Source of the DNA: Trichopria drosophilae
Lineage: Eukaryota > Arthropoda > Insecta > Hymenoptera > Diapriidae
DNA: 64,000 nt
Assembly (NCBI GenBank): GCA_030407085.1
Contig: CM059584.1
Span: forward strand, 89,082,001-89,146,000
Reading direction: 5' to 3'
How positions within the stretch are numbered: the first letter of the stretch is position 1; the number at the start of each line of letters is the position of its first letter. Under the pieces are notes generated by a model that worked only from the letters and a program-made list of their open reading frames with translations, was not told the origin of the DNA and searched no databases. Shown here piece after piece: positions 11,390-22,985 of the stretch. Position numbers and translations under genes: made by a program.

Positions 11390-11616
11390 AAAGTTAGTTG
11401 CAATAATATTGCAAAGTTAGTTAAAATAATATTTCGGAGTTAATTACAACAATATTTCTAAGTTAATTGGAATAGCATTTAAAAATGAATTGGAATAGTG
11501 TTTAAAAATGAATTGTAATAGTCTTTCAAATTGAATTGTAATAGTATTTCGAAATGAATTATAATAGTGTTTCAAAATGAATTGTAATAGTATTTCAAAA
11601 TCAACAATATTTCGAG
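11390..11616 (-). repeat. Tandem 23-24 bp repeats in the gypsy 5' UTR
   Basis: About nine to ten head-to-tail units with consensus AAATGAATTGTAATAGTATTTC sit between the 5' LTR/PBS and the gag start. The right-hand units are the most alike and the left-hand ones more diverged. In position and AT-rich unit structure they recall the su(Hw)-bound insulator array of Drosophila gypsy, although the unit sequence itself is different. Confidence 0.85.
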
Positions 11617-12073
11617 GTTCATAAAATTCACAACAATCGTTAAATAATTTACAAATTTTCTCTCTTTTTTGTTCGTGAAATTTAAATACGATTCTGAGTA
11701 AAAGATTGATAGATTATTCCAAATTTTTTTTTTTTGAGGAAATTTGTACAGAAATGCAAATTTACTTACGTAGCTGCGCTCATAAAGTAGCCTATCAGCT
11801 TCCCCGATCTCTGCTCTGCTCTATCTGATGCGTTGAGCTTCCCCATGTTACTGGACAGTCCCTCAGGATAGTGAAGCGCCCCTGTGAACTTGACTTGGAT
11901 AAGGCCTCCTCCGCGTTCTGGAGCAATGAATCCTGGATAGCTGAGTCGCGAATGAGCTCGTATTCGTTCACAGATTCTGTACGGAAAATTATTTTATGCG
12001 AACTGGACTCCGTTTACCCGTTCTGATTTTGTTCCTACTTGAAAAGTTATTTTGAAGTTCACCAGTCGCTTGC

Positions 12074-12093
12074 GGATCCCAGCGCTGCCACCA
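12074..12093 (-). other. Candidate primer binding site of gypsy element 1
   Basis: On the minus strand, just downstream of the 5' LTR, the sequence reads TGGTGGCAGCGCTGGGATCC. It begins with the TGG expected to pair with the CCA end of a tRNA and lies a few bases inside the LTR edge. The exact tRNA was not identified. Confidence 0.5.
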
Positions 12094-12100
12094 TTTTTTA

Positions 12101-12616
12101 TGTTACGATTTTTATGTTCTCGTAATTTACTGATTTCTTTCAAGGATCCAGGAGTTATAGAATTGATTCACGGTAGCTGAGAATAGGTTTTTTGAGATCT
12201 TCCGCATAAAGGGGATCGACACCCCAAGTGACAAAATAGCGATGAACTTAAGAATAATAACTTTATTATATAAGAAATGAATGCCAACCGTAAGTCGTAC
12301 AGAACGGGTGTGTAGAAACTAAGTCCTGTGTAAAGTCGTTGATTTGCAGAGAGTCGCGGATTAACGTCCCGTGTAGATTTCGTGAGACGCGAAGTTTTTA
12401 AGTTCCCGAGACTTGAACCGAATTCGTCGAGGCCCAGCGCGACTTGAGATTGAAATCCGGCGACTATGTACCGAGCGATGTGCTTAGTTTGTTTAGGTGC
12501 GCGCGCGACTCTCTTTCAGAGATCCTTTCTCGATCGTAAACGGCACGACTCTTTCGGAGATTTTCACGCCATCATACACGGTACGACTCTGTCGGAGATC
12601 TTCACTCCATCATACA
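12101..12616 (-). repeat. 5' LTR of gypsy element 1
   Basis: About 516 bp. On the plus strand it begins TGTTACG and ends CATACA, so it has TG...CA ends. Its inner part matches window positions 1-317. On the minus strand it contains an AATAAAG polyadenylation-like signal within CTTATATAATAAAG near 12265. The outer end carries two to three diverged copies of a 40-bp CGACTCT..CATCATACA motif. Gag and pol lie to the left in minus orientation, which makes this the 5' LTR. Confidence 0.8.
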
Positions 12617-13687
12617 ATATAAAAAGGTAAGACAAGACGGTAAAAATAAATTAATTGAATGTTTTCACGTTTCGACGGTCGGATGCAATCCTTGTCAGAA
12701 TATTTAATGTGCATAAACAAAAAAATAAATACAAAAAATAATTACAGGTTCAATAACAAATTCAGTCAATTACATTAACATCTAATGCAATTGGTAGGTC
12801 TAAGCCGTTAATTATTTTATTTTAATCTTCTATACTTCTTTCTTTGCCTTCCTTCCTTTTTCGCTCTTTATCTTTTGGATCCTCGAATGTCGCTCGTCCA
12901 ATCTCCCTCCCTTAACTTGCTTTGTTCAGCGGAAAGAGGGCTCGCCGTTATCTGAAAAAGAATTCGCCCAAGGGCACCAAGCGGCGGTATACTTTCTAAA
13001 GTTTTAGGAGCTGTCAAAAATGCGTGCTTTCAGATACTTACCGGAACCGGAAGCCAATTCTGTGAATTATATTTATAAGAGTGAATGCAATTTGAAAATA
13101 CCAAAACATCTAAATGAATTTATTTTTATCCATAAAAGGTTGATATATTTCTTACTTGGTAATGTCCATCTGTTTTTAACTAATGAGTAATGTTGACATG
13201 AAAGATTTCTTATACACTACAAACATATTGTTCTACGAAATGTATCTGTTAATAATGCCTTACCAAACTTATTTTTACAATTAATTTAGAAATTAATTTT
13301 ATAAATTAGAAATTTAAGTTAAATTTAGAAAATTGCAATTATCTAAGAAACCAAAAACCGACAAAGTTGGCCCTTTTCATGCTTACTTCCATATACCGAC
13401 AATTTTAACTAAACCTTTAATGTGCAGGTTTAATTTTACTTAATAGCACTGAATTATGCTTCAATTATTACGTCAAAACTCCAATTACCCAGTGCATAAA
13501 CAACCAATTTACGTTATTTAATATCATTTGACATGAGATATACTTTGATGAAATTTTTTAAAGATGCTTTTTTTACAATTTAACTAAATTACTAAAAGAA
13601 CAATGGACCTAAATTAGAACACATCATACACAACTTTATATGTGTGCAAGTCGTTTACTTGTTTTAATACGTCGTACCGGGAACTAG
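12617..13687. other. AT-rich spacer without recognisable genes
   Basis: Roughly 1.07 kb between the gypsy LTR and the start of the LINE. AT-rich, with stop codons in all frames; no repeats, tRNA-like boxes or splice-bounded frames could be picked out by eye. Confidence 0.5.
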
Positions 13688-14480
13688 TTACGCCGGGGCG
13701 ACCAGGAACATCAAGGTTGCCGTGCTCCCAAAGGATTATCCGCGGGCTTGATTGAGCAAGGAGAACCTCATGGAGTTAGAAGAGGCCATAGTGGAGGAAA
13801 TGGCGAAGCGTGCGGATGTCAAGCTGGAGTTCGGGGGCATCCACTTCAGGCTCAGCATGCTGGTGATTGACTGTGAGAGTCAGGGCACGGCATGCTGGCT
13901 GAGGGGAATGGTACCGAGACTATCCGCGTGGAAGGGGTCGAACTGCTAACAATGGAGGGAGATGACATCCCGAAGCCGATTGTAGTCACGATCTACTTCC
14001 CGAGGAGCGTCGGCAAGGACACGAAAATGCTGCTGAACCTACTGGATGTTTCCAACAGTGGGCTGTGCATACCGGAGTGGAAAACGCTCAACACCAAAGC
14101 GTAGGGCAATGGTCAGGTTCTGACACTGGCCATTGATCCTCAGTCTCTTGAGACCATCGTCAAAGGGGGGAAATAGGCTCCGGCATAGGTTCGGTTGGAT
14201 ACCCGTGCATGGGGTGAAGAAAAGCAGTAGCGTAGCCGAAGAAGTGAGCGGTAGTACCGAGGAGACGAAGACCCAATTAAGGGTAGAAAGCGGGCCGGGT
14301 GGAAACATGGATGCAATAACAACTAGCCCACCACAGGTAGAAGGGGCAGTGGAACCTAAAGACCTGAGAGAAACCGACCTAGTAGGGACATCGATCACGA
14401 GCGAGGATATCGACCTGCCACTTTTAGACCTGAGTCTGGGGGCTTGTCACCTCGGGAGGAAGGCGAGGGGGTACAGGTAG
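13688..14480 (+). pseudogene. LINE ORF1 (Gag-like) remnant
   Basis: Short plus-strand frames can be followed: KVAVLPKDYP, then MELEEAIVEEMAKRADVKLEFGG (13752 frame). The reading then shifts at about 13890 into VELLTMEGDDIPKPI ... CIPEWKTLNT (13892 frame). The pattern of an N-terminal YP/L.LE.AI segment and a terminal W..L/LNT motif resembles the RNA-binding ORF1 domain found in insect LINEs of the I/LOA/R1 groups (DUF4780-like). 14133-14480 would be its C-terminal tail (charged, low complexity). At least two frame breaks. Confidence 0.5.
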
Positions 14481-14544
14481 ATATGGAGGATCGGGGACTG
14501 ACACCCGATCGAGTAGAAACGCAGTGACCAGCGGGGCTAGCACC

Positions 14545-17500
14545 CGCGTTGCCCAGGTGAACATCCACCATGCGAAAGCTGCTTCGGCAGTAATCGCACG
14601 GGTGTTCATCAAACAACATCTTGGGCTGCCACTGCTGTAGGAACCATGGGTATACAGGGGACAACTCAAGGGAATAACCTGCAAGTATGCAAATATCATA
14701 TGGGATACGGGACACGAGAATCCTCGTGCCTGTATAATGATAAGGAAAGGGATGAACTATACTTGTATTTCAGAATACATGGCGAGAGACCTGGTTCCAG
14801 TGAGAACCCTCATTAACACCGAGGGGCGAGTCAGGGACCTAGTGGTAGCCTCGGCGTATTTCTCGGGAGACAACAACATCGTACCACCGAAGGAGGCGCA
14901 GGACCTTGTAGAGTACTGCAAGAAACGGAGGCTACCACTGGTAATCGAATGTGATGCCAACGCGCACAATGAGATGTGGGGAAGCACCAACACCAATGAA
15001 AGAGGTAAGCAATTTTTAGAATATATAGTTAAGGATGATTTAGTAATATTTAATGTAGGCACTGAACCCACGTTTGTTATCAAGAATAGAAGTGAAGTAT
15101 TAGATATAACGGTAGGGAATACCCTTCCCGCGGATATACTAAGTAGGTGGAGAGTTTCCAAAGAACCCTCATTGTCGGACCATGGCATAATCCGGTGGGA
15201 AATTGAGGGGCTAAAGGTTACGACTCCCCCGAGTAGGAATATTAGGAGGACAGATTGGGGTAAATATGTCACCAAACTTAAGCAAAATGTGGCAGACGTA
15301 ACAGTAAAGAGAAGGCCTGGACACTTGGAGCTGGAAATACTGGCAGAGGAGGTACGCGAGGCAATAAATACGTCGTTTCAGACGAGCTGTCTGGAGAGAA
15401 CAGCAAAGGTCGACAGGGATACTCCCTGGTGGAACAAAAATCTAGAAGACCTAAGGGATAAGGTGCGCAGAAGCTTCAATAGAGCCAAAAGCGCAGGAGA
15501 ATGGCAAGGGTATAGAACGATAATTAAGAAGTATAGTATAGAAATTCGCAAGGCGAAGCGCACAAATAACAGGAAATATTGCGCGCAAATAAGGAATACC
15601 CCGGAGGTGGCTAGACTGCATAGGGCACTAGCGAAGAACAAAGGGGGAAAGGAAGTGACCTTGAAGAACCCGGATGGGGAATATACAGAAGATGGGGGGC
15701 AGAAGGTCCTCCTACTTCTAGAGACCCATTTTCCTGGAAGTACAGAAACGACAATATACGGAGCAGAGGGAAGACCGAGAAACCCTCATCCAAAACCCCA
15801 AGACTGGAACAGGGCCAGAAGCATCTTCACTGAACATCGAATTAAGTGGGCCATTGATTCCTTTCACCCGTATAAGTCGCCAGGTACTGATGGTATACCT
15901 CCCATTCTACTGCAAAAGGGATTGGAGAAGCTGTCAGTACCTTTGATACGAACTTTTACAAGTAGTTTGGCCTTTGGGTACATTCCAAGGGCTTGGAGGG
16001 TAGCCAAAGTGGTGTCATTCCTGAAAGTGGGCAAAACGGAAACCACGCACCCCTAAGCGTATAGACCCATAAGTCTGACATCGTTTATGCTGAAGGCGAT
16101 GGAGAAGGTATTAGATAATCATATCAGGACTACAGTGCTGGAGGAAAAACCCCTTCAGCACACCCAGCATGCATATAGAGCGGGCAGGTCGACAGAATCC
16201 GCAATTTATCCGCTGGTAGAAGAAACAAGGAAGGCACTAGACGACAAGGAAATTGCCATTGGAGCCTTCCTGTATATCGAGGATGCTTTTGATAAAACGT
16301 CACATGGGACTGTTGAGAGAGCTCTGCGAAGGAAGGAAGTAGACAAACTTCTGGTGGACTGGGTGAGCGAGATGCTTGCAACCAGGAAGGCGGAAATCCT
16401 GATAGGAGAGCAAGAAACTATCAGGGTATTAAATACTAGAGGATGTCCACAGGGAGGGGTTATGTCACCCTTGCTGTGGAGCCTGGTGATGATGAACTTC
16501 TGGAGATACTGAACTCTCGAGGAATCAAAAACCAAGACTATGCAGACAATATCGTAATCATAGCCAGAGGAAAGTTTGAGGAGGTCCTGTGCGACCTAAT
16601 TCAAGGGGGCCTGGATGTCATTAAGGGTTGGTGCGACAGAGTGAGCCTGCGGTTAAACATGAGCAAGACCATCGTTGTATCATTCACAAGGAAAACAAGG
16701 CTCCCAGGGATAAAACCTATAGTTATAGGAGGAGAGCCGGTGGAGTTCAAGAAAGAAATAAAATATCTACGCATAACAATAAATAGTAAACTTCTACGGA
16801 GAAAGCACTTAGAAACAACAACCAAAAACGCTATCAGAGCTGTAATGGTATGTAAGAATATGGCAGGAAGAACGTGGGGATGTTCACCCCGGATCCTAAA
16901 ATGGGTATACACCATGCTGGTGAGACCAATCTTCACCTACGGATCAGTGGCCTGGTACAGAAGGTCGCAGGTGGAGAGGATGAGGAGGCAGCTGGACAAA
17001 GTGCAGTGGCTGGAGTGCGTGTGCATGACGGGTGCCACGAGAACATGCCCTTCCGTGGCTTTGGAAGAGCTGCTGGACTTCAAGCCCCTTCACCTAGTCA
17101 TTGAAGAGACGACAATGGAAACCTTGATCCGGGTCAAGAGATTGCAAGACGAAGTAGGAAGGATCATTAAGACAAGAGATCGGGAATATCTGTTAAAAAT
17201 GATACCCCTACTAGCAGCACCAAGCGATATGGTGAGGAAAACGTATGGCGTAGAGAAGAAATTCCTAGTGGAAATTATCTCAAGAGAAGACTGGATCAGG
17301 AACACGGAGGAGCGTTTGAGAGGGGATTGCACAATCAAATGGTACACCGATGGATCCAGGACAACAGAAGGAACAGGATTTTGCGTGTATGGCCTACACG
17401 CCAAGCATGCTGGCTCAATGGGGAAATACACAAGTATTTTCGAAGCAGAAGTATATGCCATAATGAAATGCGCACAATTAAATATAAAAAGAAGATATAA

Positions 17501-18180
17501 GAACCGTAGAATTTTAATCCTGTCAAACAGCCAGGCAGCAATTAAAGCAATAAGCTCGTACGAGATCAGGTCGGGACTGGTCTGGGAGAGTATCGCCATG
17601 CTAAACGAGCTAGGGAAATAAAATAAGGTTACCATACTCTGGGTTCTGGTACACATGGGTATCGACGGTAATGAAAAGGCGGACAAGCTTGCCAAGAAGG
17701 GCGCAGGTAGGCCATTTGTAGGGCCGGAACCATTCTGTGAAATTGGTGAAAACAAGATTCACGAAGCGGTCGGCAAGCAAATAGAAAACAAAAGAAGAAC
17801 GCTTTGGAGAAATACATCTAAGTGTAGACAGGCGAAAGAACTCAGATGGCAGATGAAGCCTGCCAAGAGAGATTTAGGAAGATTACATTATGTAACAGCA
17901 ACAAACTAAGGGCAATGGTGGGACTCCTTACAGGACATAACAGATTAAAGTACCACCTCCATAACCTGGGATTGGAAGAAACGAAACTGTGCAGATTCTG
18001 CCAGGAGGATGAGGGAAACATCAGCTCACATACTGGCAAAATGCCCAGCATTAGCTGCAAAGAGAAGGGAAATTTTTTGTTCACTCTTTGTAAGCATGAA
18101 GGAGGTCACATTATTGCAACTCAAACAGCGCCTTGAATTCGTGAGAAAAACAGGGCTGGAGGAGATACTCTGAAGAAGCG
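14545..18180 (+). pseudogene. LINE ORF2: APE endonuclease, RT, RNase H (broken)
   Basis: The endonuclease starts near 14545 (QVNIHHAKAAS). It has a premature TAG at 14638, then runs open from 14737 with ECDANAHNEMWGS and the catalytic SDHGIIRWE. RT follows (KSPGTDGIPP, AYRPISLTS), with a TAA at 16054. 16087-16512 has HAYRAGRSTESA and GCPQGGVMSPLLW. A shift leads to 16443-17621 with the catalytic box as YADN, not the usual YADD. RNase H follows (YTDGS, EAEVYAIM, LSNSQAAIKA), interrupted by a TAA at 17619 and resuming (GNEKADKLAKKGA). A further shift at about 17850 leads to a terminal CRFCQEDEGNISSH zinc finger. RNase H places it near the I/LOA/R1 groups. Dead copy. Confidence 0.9.
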
Positions 18181-18419
18181 AAGATAGCGGTCAGGGTATA
18201 AAGTTTTTTTTTTAATAAGTTGATACATGCAGCATTGTAGGTAATATCTTTTTTTTAACACATGGCACACTCATCATTTCAAAATTGTTTGAAAGTTTAG
18301 TTGTTGAACATGTCTCCATATGATTTTGAGAGAGATAGAAACAGACTTATTTTTTATACATCCTTGAAACGCACAAATTTCTGTACTAGTACCCTATGAC
18401 CAAAATCAAAACTTTGTCA

Positions 18420-20560
18420 TATTTTAGATAAATAAAAGTTTCAGACATAAGTTTTAGTATTTTTCCTTGGTTATTTAATGATGATATTGAATTTGACCTT
18501 GATCATGACCTTGGAGGTTATTTCAAGGTCAAGCTTATTTTTTTTTAAATGGAAACCGCTATTTTATTCACGGATTCGGAAAGAGCACAAAATTTGCGTT
18601 CGAATATGATATGGCCGATATTTTGATCAAGGTCATTTCAAAGTAAAACTTACAAGTCCCGAAACATCGAATTATGTCAGCAGGAGTGCTTTTCGGGGAA
18701 AATGTCACAGACAAAAGTTTAAGGATATCTCCCTGGCTAGTCAATGACACTATTAAAATTGACCTTGGAGGTTATTTCAAGGTGAAGTTGTTTTTTAATG
18801 GAAACCCCTATTTTTGGCATGGATTCGGAAAGAGCACAAAATGTCTGAAAGCTGCTTGTGATTCCCAAAATCGATTGAAATATTTTCTGCAATGCGATGC
18901 TGCCATTTTTAAATTCACAAATCAAATTAAGCATAAATAATCAGGTAAATCCTTAATAGAAGTTACAAGAATTTGCTGATCGGTTAAAAGAGTTTCCGGA
19001 ATGCAATGCAATAAATATCATTGCAAATCAATATCCGGGCTAAAAATACATAACTTTTCTTTCTAAATCCGATACGTTTATAAATACCATATAACATTTT
19101 CACACTGTTTTCGATGCCACCGCCGGCTTTAGCATTACTTAAGACGTACCTTGGTCAATGACGCGTCTTGGGTAATATACATATACTTATACAAGATACG
19201 AGTGGAGTGGTTGCGCAGTCGGGTTTACATCTTGTAAATGTTTAAAATGGCCACCATTATTGTCTAAGCACGCAGTTAATCTTTGGAGAAAGTTGCGTTG
19301 AAAATTTCGTAGACATGTACATGCGTAGAATCTAAACTCGAAGTCAGAATTGGTCCATCACGTCAGTTTTTTGAGATATTTGAGGTCATGTACTCGAAAA
19401 ACGCGTTATTTTGCTATACTTGAGGGTACGTACAGGACCCAACAAGGTTTGTTTGCCATCTGTACTATTTGCATTTTTTAGTACTACATTTACCCTTAAA
19501 AATGAGGTTTTATTCGATCACCTAAGATTTTTTCTTAGAAAGTTACGGCCATTTTAGAATTACGAGATATAATCCATTAACGTTATCAAAAAAGCAGTCA
19601 CAATACTGAAACGCGATTTTAGTTATTAGTATTCATATTTTATATAGTTGTTTATATTTATATATGTTTCATGAGATTGAATGTGACCTTGAGCTTGTTC
19701 TCCAAGAGCATTTCAAGGTAAATTTGTCTACATGTATATCTTAATTTCATATTAAAGAAAAAAAATACCACATGATCCAACGAAAGGAAAATCTCCTAAA
19801 AATGTTGTGTCTTCTTTACATGACCTCAAAAATAGCAAAAAAAAAAAAGAAAACTCGCGTTTTTCGAGTAAATAACCTTAATATCTCAAAATCCTGACGT
19901 GACGGGCCACTTCTGTCTTCGATAGAAAGATCTGACTTGAATAGCCAGGGAGATATCCTTAAACTTTTGTCTGTAACATTTTCCCGAAAATGCACTCCTG
20001 CTGAGATAATTCGCCGTTCCGGAAGTTTTAAGTTTCACCTTGAAATGACCTTGATTAAAATATCGCCCATATCACATTCGAACGTAAAATGTTGTGCTCT
20101 TTCCGAATCCGTGAGAAAAAAATAGAGGTTTCAATTAAAAAAAAAACTTGACCTTGAAATAACCTTCAAAGGCATGTTCAAGGTCAATTTCAATGATACC
20201 ATTGAATAGCCAGGGAGATATCATTAAAATTTTGTCTGCAATATTTTCCACGAAAATGCACTCGCGTTGAGATAATTCGCCGGTACGGGAACTTTTAAGT
20301 TTCATCTTGAAATAACCTTGATCAAAATATCTGCCATATCATATTCCAACGTAAAATTTTGTGCTCTTTCCGAATCCATGAGAAAAAATAGGGGTTTCCA
20401 TTTAAAAAAACAAACTTGACCTTGAAATAACCTTCAAGGTCATGTTCAAGATCAATTTCGATATCATCATTAAATAGCCAAGGAAAAATACTAAAACTAA
20501 TGTTTGAATCATTTTTTCAGAAAATTCATTCATTTCAAGATAATCGGGTGGGGAAGTTGA
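18420..20560. mobile_element. Inverted-repeat element rich in TCAAGGTCA motifs
   Basis: Left blocks at 18420-18860 recur in reverse orientation at 19930-20540, the latter containing two tandem copies of a unit of about 285 bp. Shared markers include GATTCGGAAAGAGCACAAA, GGATATCTCCCTGGCTA and AATGACCTTGATCAAAATAT. A second inner pair, 19340-19410 and 19855-19925 (CACGTCA..TTTTTGAGATATT, CTCGAAAAACGCG), is also inverted. The right end reads GGGGAAGTTGAAATGGGTCACCCGGTATA, and a related fragment lies at 30115-30355. No transposase frame. It is probably a non-autonomous foldback element; clear TIR ends and TSD were not found, so the boundaries are approximate. Confidence 0.6.
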
Positions 20561-20885
20561 AATGGGTCACCCGGTATATGTTTGGGGTATTAAGTGGTAA
20601 TATGAATTTGACACGAGGAGCGACTGCTTCTCTTGATGTATTTTGTGTTTATATACAAAAGTTTTACTAATATTTACAATGCACTTTGCGTCTTTCTTTC
20701 TAAAGAACTGGTATTGTAGAAGACAAGAAAAAATTGAACACAGCTGAAATAGTTTGGGTGATTACGTTAGGTGCGCCTAATCTATTAATAACACACTTAA
20801 CCGCCGTAACGTATATTAGAATGGTTAATTTCACTAAATACGTGGCAATATTATAAGGAACATATAACAGATAATATAAACTTAC
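20561..20885. other. Unassigned spacer
   Basis: Follows the TCAAGGTCA-rich element. It contains no recognised repeat and no open frame with recognisable motifs. On the minus strand the right end holds the candidate intron start GTAAGT (20885-20880) of the neighbouring exon-like segment. Confidence 0.4.
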
Positions 20886-21095
20886 TGCTTTTCGTTTATC
20901 CTCGGTTGCAATGGCACTGTGGCTTCGATGTCTGATTAGATCTATTACTTTACTAACAGGATTTCTGATACTTTCGGAACCAGCTCTTGGTCGAATGGAT
21001 TTTATGTCTTGAAGGTTCTTATTATCTTTGTGAATATCTACTATTGCACTAACCTCAAAAGATGAATTTCCGCAGTGTCCTCGATTCAGAGTATT
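20886..21095 (-). CDS. Possible host-gene exon (210 bp, phase 0-0)
   Basis: On the minus strand a segment of exactly 70 codons is open. It is bounded by an acceptor (CTCTATTTTTAG ending at 21096) and a donor (GCA then GTAAGT, intron from 20885). The translation is Ser/Arg/Lys rich, with pieces such as NTLNRGHCGNSSFEV, SIRPRAGSESIRNPVSKV and IDLIRHRSHSAIATEDKRKA. It lacks TE motifs and looks like a cytoplasmic regulatory region of a conserved protein. I do not recognise the protein. Neighbouring exons were not found in the window, so it could belong to a gene with long introns or be a retained fragment. Confidence 0.45.
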
Positions 21096-22411
21096 CTAAA
21101 AATAGAGTATAAATTCATAAAATCCTGCTGTAGTAAAAGTACAGGTACTACACATTACTATGGATATATTCGTATGTTTCCTTAAGTATTGCATGTCTGT
21201 CAAAATAACATCATTTCATTACATTGTCACATTTTTTCCGAATATAAATTTAAAATTAAGAAACCGTAAATTAATGGCTCAAGAGGTGGAATTCAACACA
21301 TAGTATTATATAAAATAGAAACATTTTCAAAACTGATAATAACCTGTGAGTCTTAAAACTACTTACGTTCGGCGCAGTAGAAGACACTTAAGTACTATCT
21401 TAAGCTAAGCCCTCTATCTCATCTGTGAGACTTAATACTGTAAGCTGGTGCAGTGTATAATGTAAAGACGTAGTAAGGTGCTACGTACCTTGCTCTCGTC
21501 GGGCAGTGCAGATTGGTTTGCATTGTCCCAATGCTCAAAACTATAATGAATCCATTGTTTCAACATAGAGTATCAGGAAACTTTCCCCGGCCCAGAAAAT
21601 ACAGCAGAGGGTTCTTGCGCTCTCAGGGTGATCGTGTACGATTTAGAAAATTCGTTATGTGTGCCCGGCATGGCAAGTGTTTAATGCAGGCGATATCGCA
21701 TTTCCTCCTCATACCACCATCGGTATTAGACATGGTCAACCTTATTTATGTAAATTCAGAGAAATATACATCATTGTAAGCACAAAGACCCCTGTTCATT
21801 TTTTTCTTTGTATCCTAAATGTTTGCCCAAACAGCCTGTAACCCGGCGCTTAGGACGATAGTACTTCTGTTGTCACTATCAATCTGTTTGTACGATGCTC
21901 CTTTTTGCAAAAATCTGAATAAATGGTATTATTTTATAAATATCGACGACTTCAGTATCGGTACGTGTTTAGCTATCATTAGACTGTAGTGCCATGGTTA
22001 ATTTCATTTCATCGATTTCAACTTTGTTGTTCTTTAAAGAAGTCTAAAATGTGTAAAACTTCAACGTCAAAACCTGTCAATATTCAAATCCAATAATAGA
22101 CTTATTAAAACATGCAATTATTGCAAAAATAATATCTTATATTTTGGATAGCTTTCAATCCACGAATCGGGATCCAAATGGTCTAACTTTTATTCTTTTC
22201 AATTTGATTCAGTTCCTGGTAAAAAATAAGAACATTTTAACTTTTATTCCTTATAAAGGGCTACGGGACTCCTTATTTTTTTATAAGGATACAATTTCTC
22301 AGGAGTATCGTGCGCATATTTCAAATCGTTGTAAGTAAAACGGAGATATGCTATTTTTAAATCCGACTCGTAATGTCTCTATCTCTCCAATGAAGGTAAC
22401 TAACCATTAGA
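21096..22411. other. Spacer without recognisable genes
   Basis: About 1.3 kb of unique-looking, moderately AT-rich sequence. Plus-strand frames at 21513-21779 and 21659-21841 lack motifs and look random. If 20886-21095 is an exon, this is intronic or flanking DNA of that gene. Confidence 0.4.
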
Positions 22412-22532
22412 ATGAACGATCTCGAGGCTAAGATTGACTCTCTCTCTCTCTCTCTCTCTCTCTGCAGAAAATGCAGAATCATCTTGAGCTGTCCATTCAT
22501 GAACGAAAGACCGAGAACGCCAATTTAAAGAC
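22412..22532 (+). other. Exon-like coiled-coil segment with (CT)n acceptor tract
   Basis: MNDLEAKID is encoded from 22412. A (TC)n run (about 22438-22461) then ends in TCTGCAG at 22467, an ideal polypyrimidine acceptor. The next 65 bp (22468-22532) encode KMQNHLELSIHERKTENANLK, helical and coiled-coil like, and end at a consensus donor GTAAGT (22533). Either the 65-bp piece is an exon, or the whole is a decayed LINE ORF1 coiled coil whose internal simple repeat expanded. Identity unknown. Confidence 0.3.
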
Positions 22533-22549
22533 GTAAGTGTCTCAATTAA

Positions 22550-22633
22550 ATGCCGCCCAAAAAATCGGGCAAGAAGATATTTGCAGTACCTCCAAAGGAA
22601 TTGATTGTTTTACAGTATACCAGAGAACATTGA
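22550..22633 (+). CDS. Short ORF beginning MPPKKSGKKIF
   Basis: A 28-codon frame (MPPKKSGKKIFAVPPKELI, then VLQYTREH) sits 17 bp after the donor of the exon-like segment. The Lys-rich MPPKK start resembles start exons of several coiled-coil or basal-body proteins, but the piece is too short to assign. A weak donor-like GTATAC lies at 22614. It may be chance. Confidence 0.2.
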   Translation: MPPKKSGKKIFAVPPKELIVLQYTREH

Positions 22634-22673
22634 GCCCAACAACAAGGACATAGAGGGAAAAATACTTGACAAC

Positions 22674-22985
22674 CCGAGCGGAAATCTGTTAAGGCTGCCT
22701 GAAAACTTATCAGGGCCTGATCAAGCAGCAATCAGGCGCACCTGATAAGGTGTGCCTTATCACTCCCGGATCAGGCCCTGAATAGGTAGCAATCAGGCGC
22801 GCCTGATAATGTGCCTTATCACTCCCGGATCAGGCCCTGGACAGGCAGCAATCAGGCGCGCCTGATAAGGTGTGCCATATCACTCCCGGATCAGGCCCTG
22901 AACAGGAGCAGTCATGCGCGCCTCATAAGGTGGGTCTTAATACTCCCAGACCAGGCAAGCGTTAGGGGGCTACAACCCTCATCTT
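22674..22985 (+). repeat. Tandem 66-68 bp repeat (TCAGGC-rich)
   Basis: After CCCGAGCGGAAATCTG, about four units follow. Each contains TCAGGCGCGCCTGATAAGG and TATCACTCCCGGATCAGGCCCTGA. Both motifs are palindromic or near-palindromic (GGCGCGCC, TCAGGCGCGCCTGA). A related region in opposite orientation lies at 30775-30985, so the two may be termini of one element or separate copies of one family. Confidence 0.75.

Noticed and set aside
14039..17817. Long minus-strand frames overlapping the LINE
   Set aside because: Antisense to clear endonuclease, RT and RNase H motifs on the plus strand.
22674..22985. CRISPR-like regular repeats
   Set aside because: Units are contiguous without unique spacers, and the context is eukaryotic transposon DNA.
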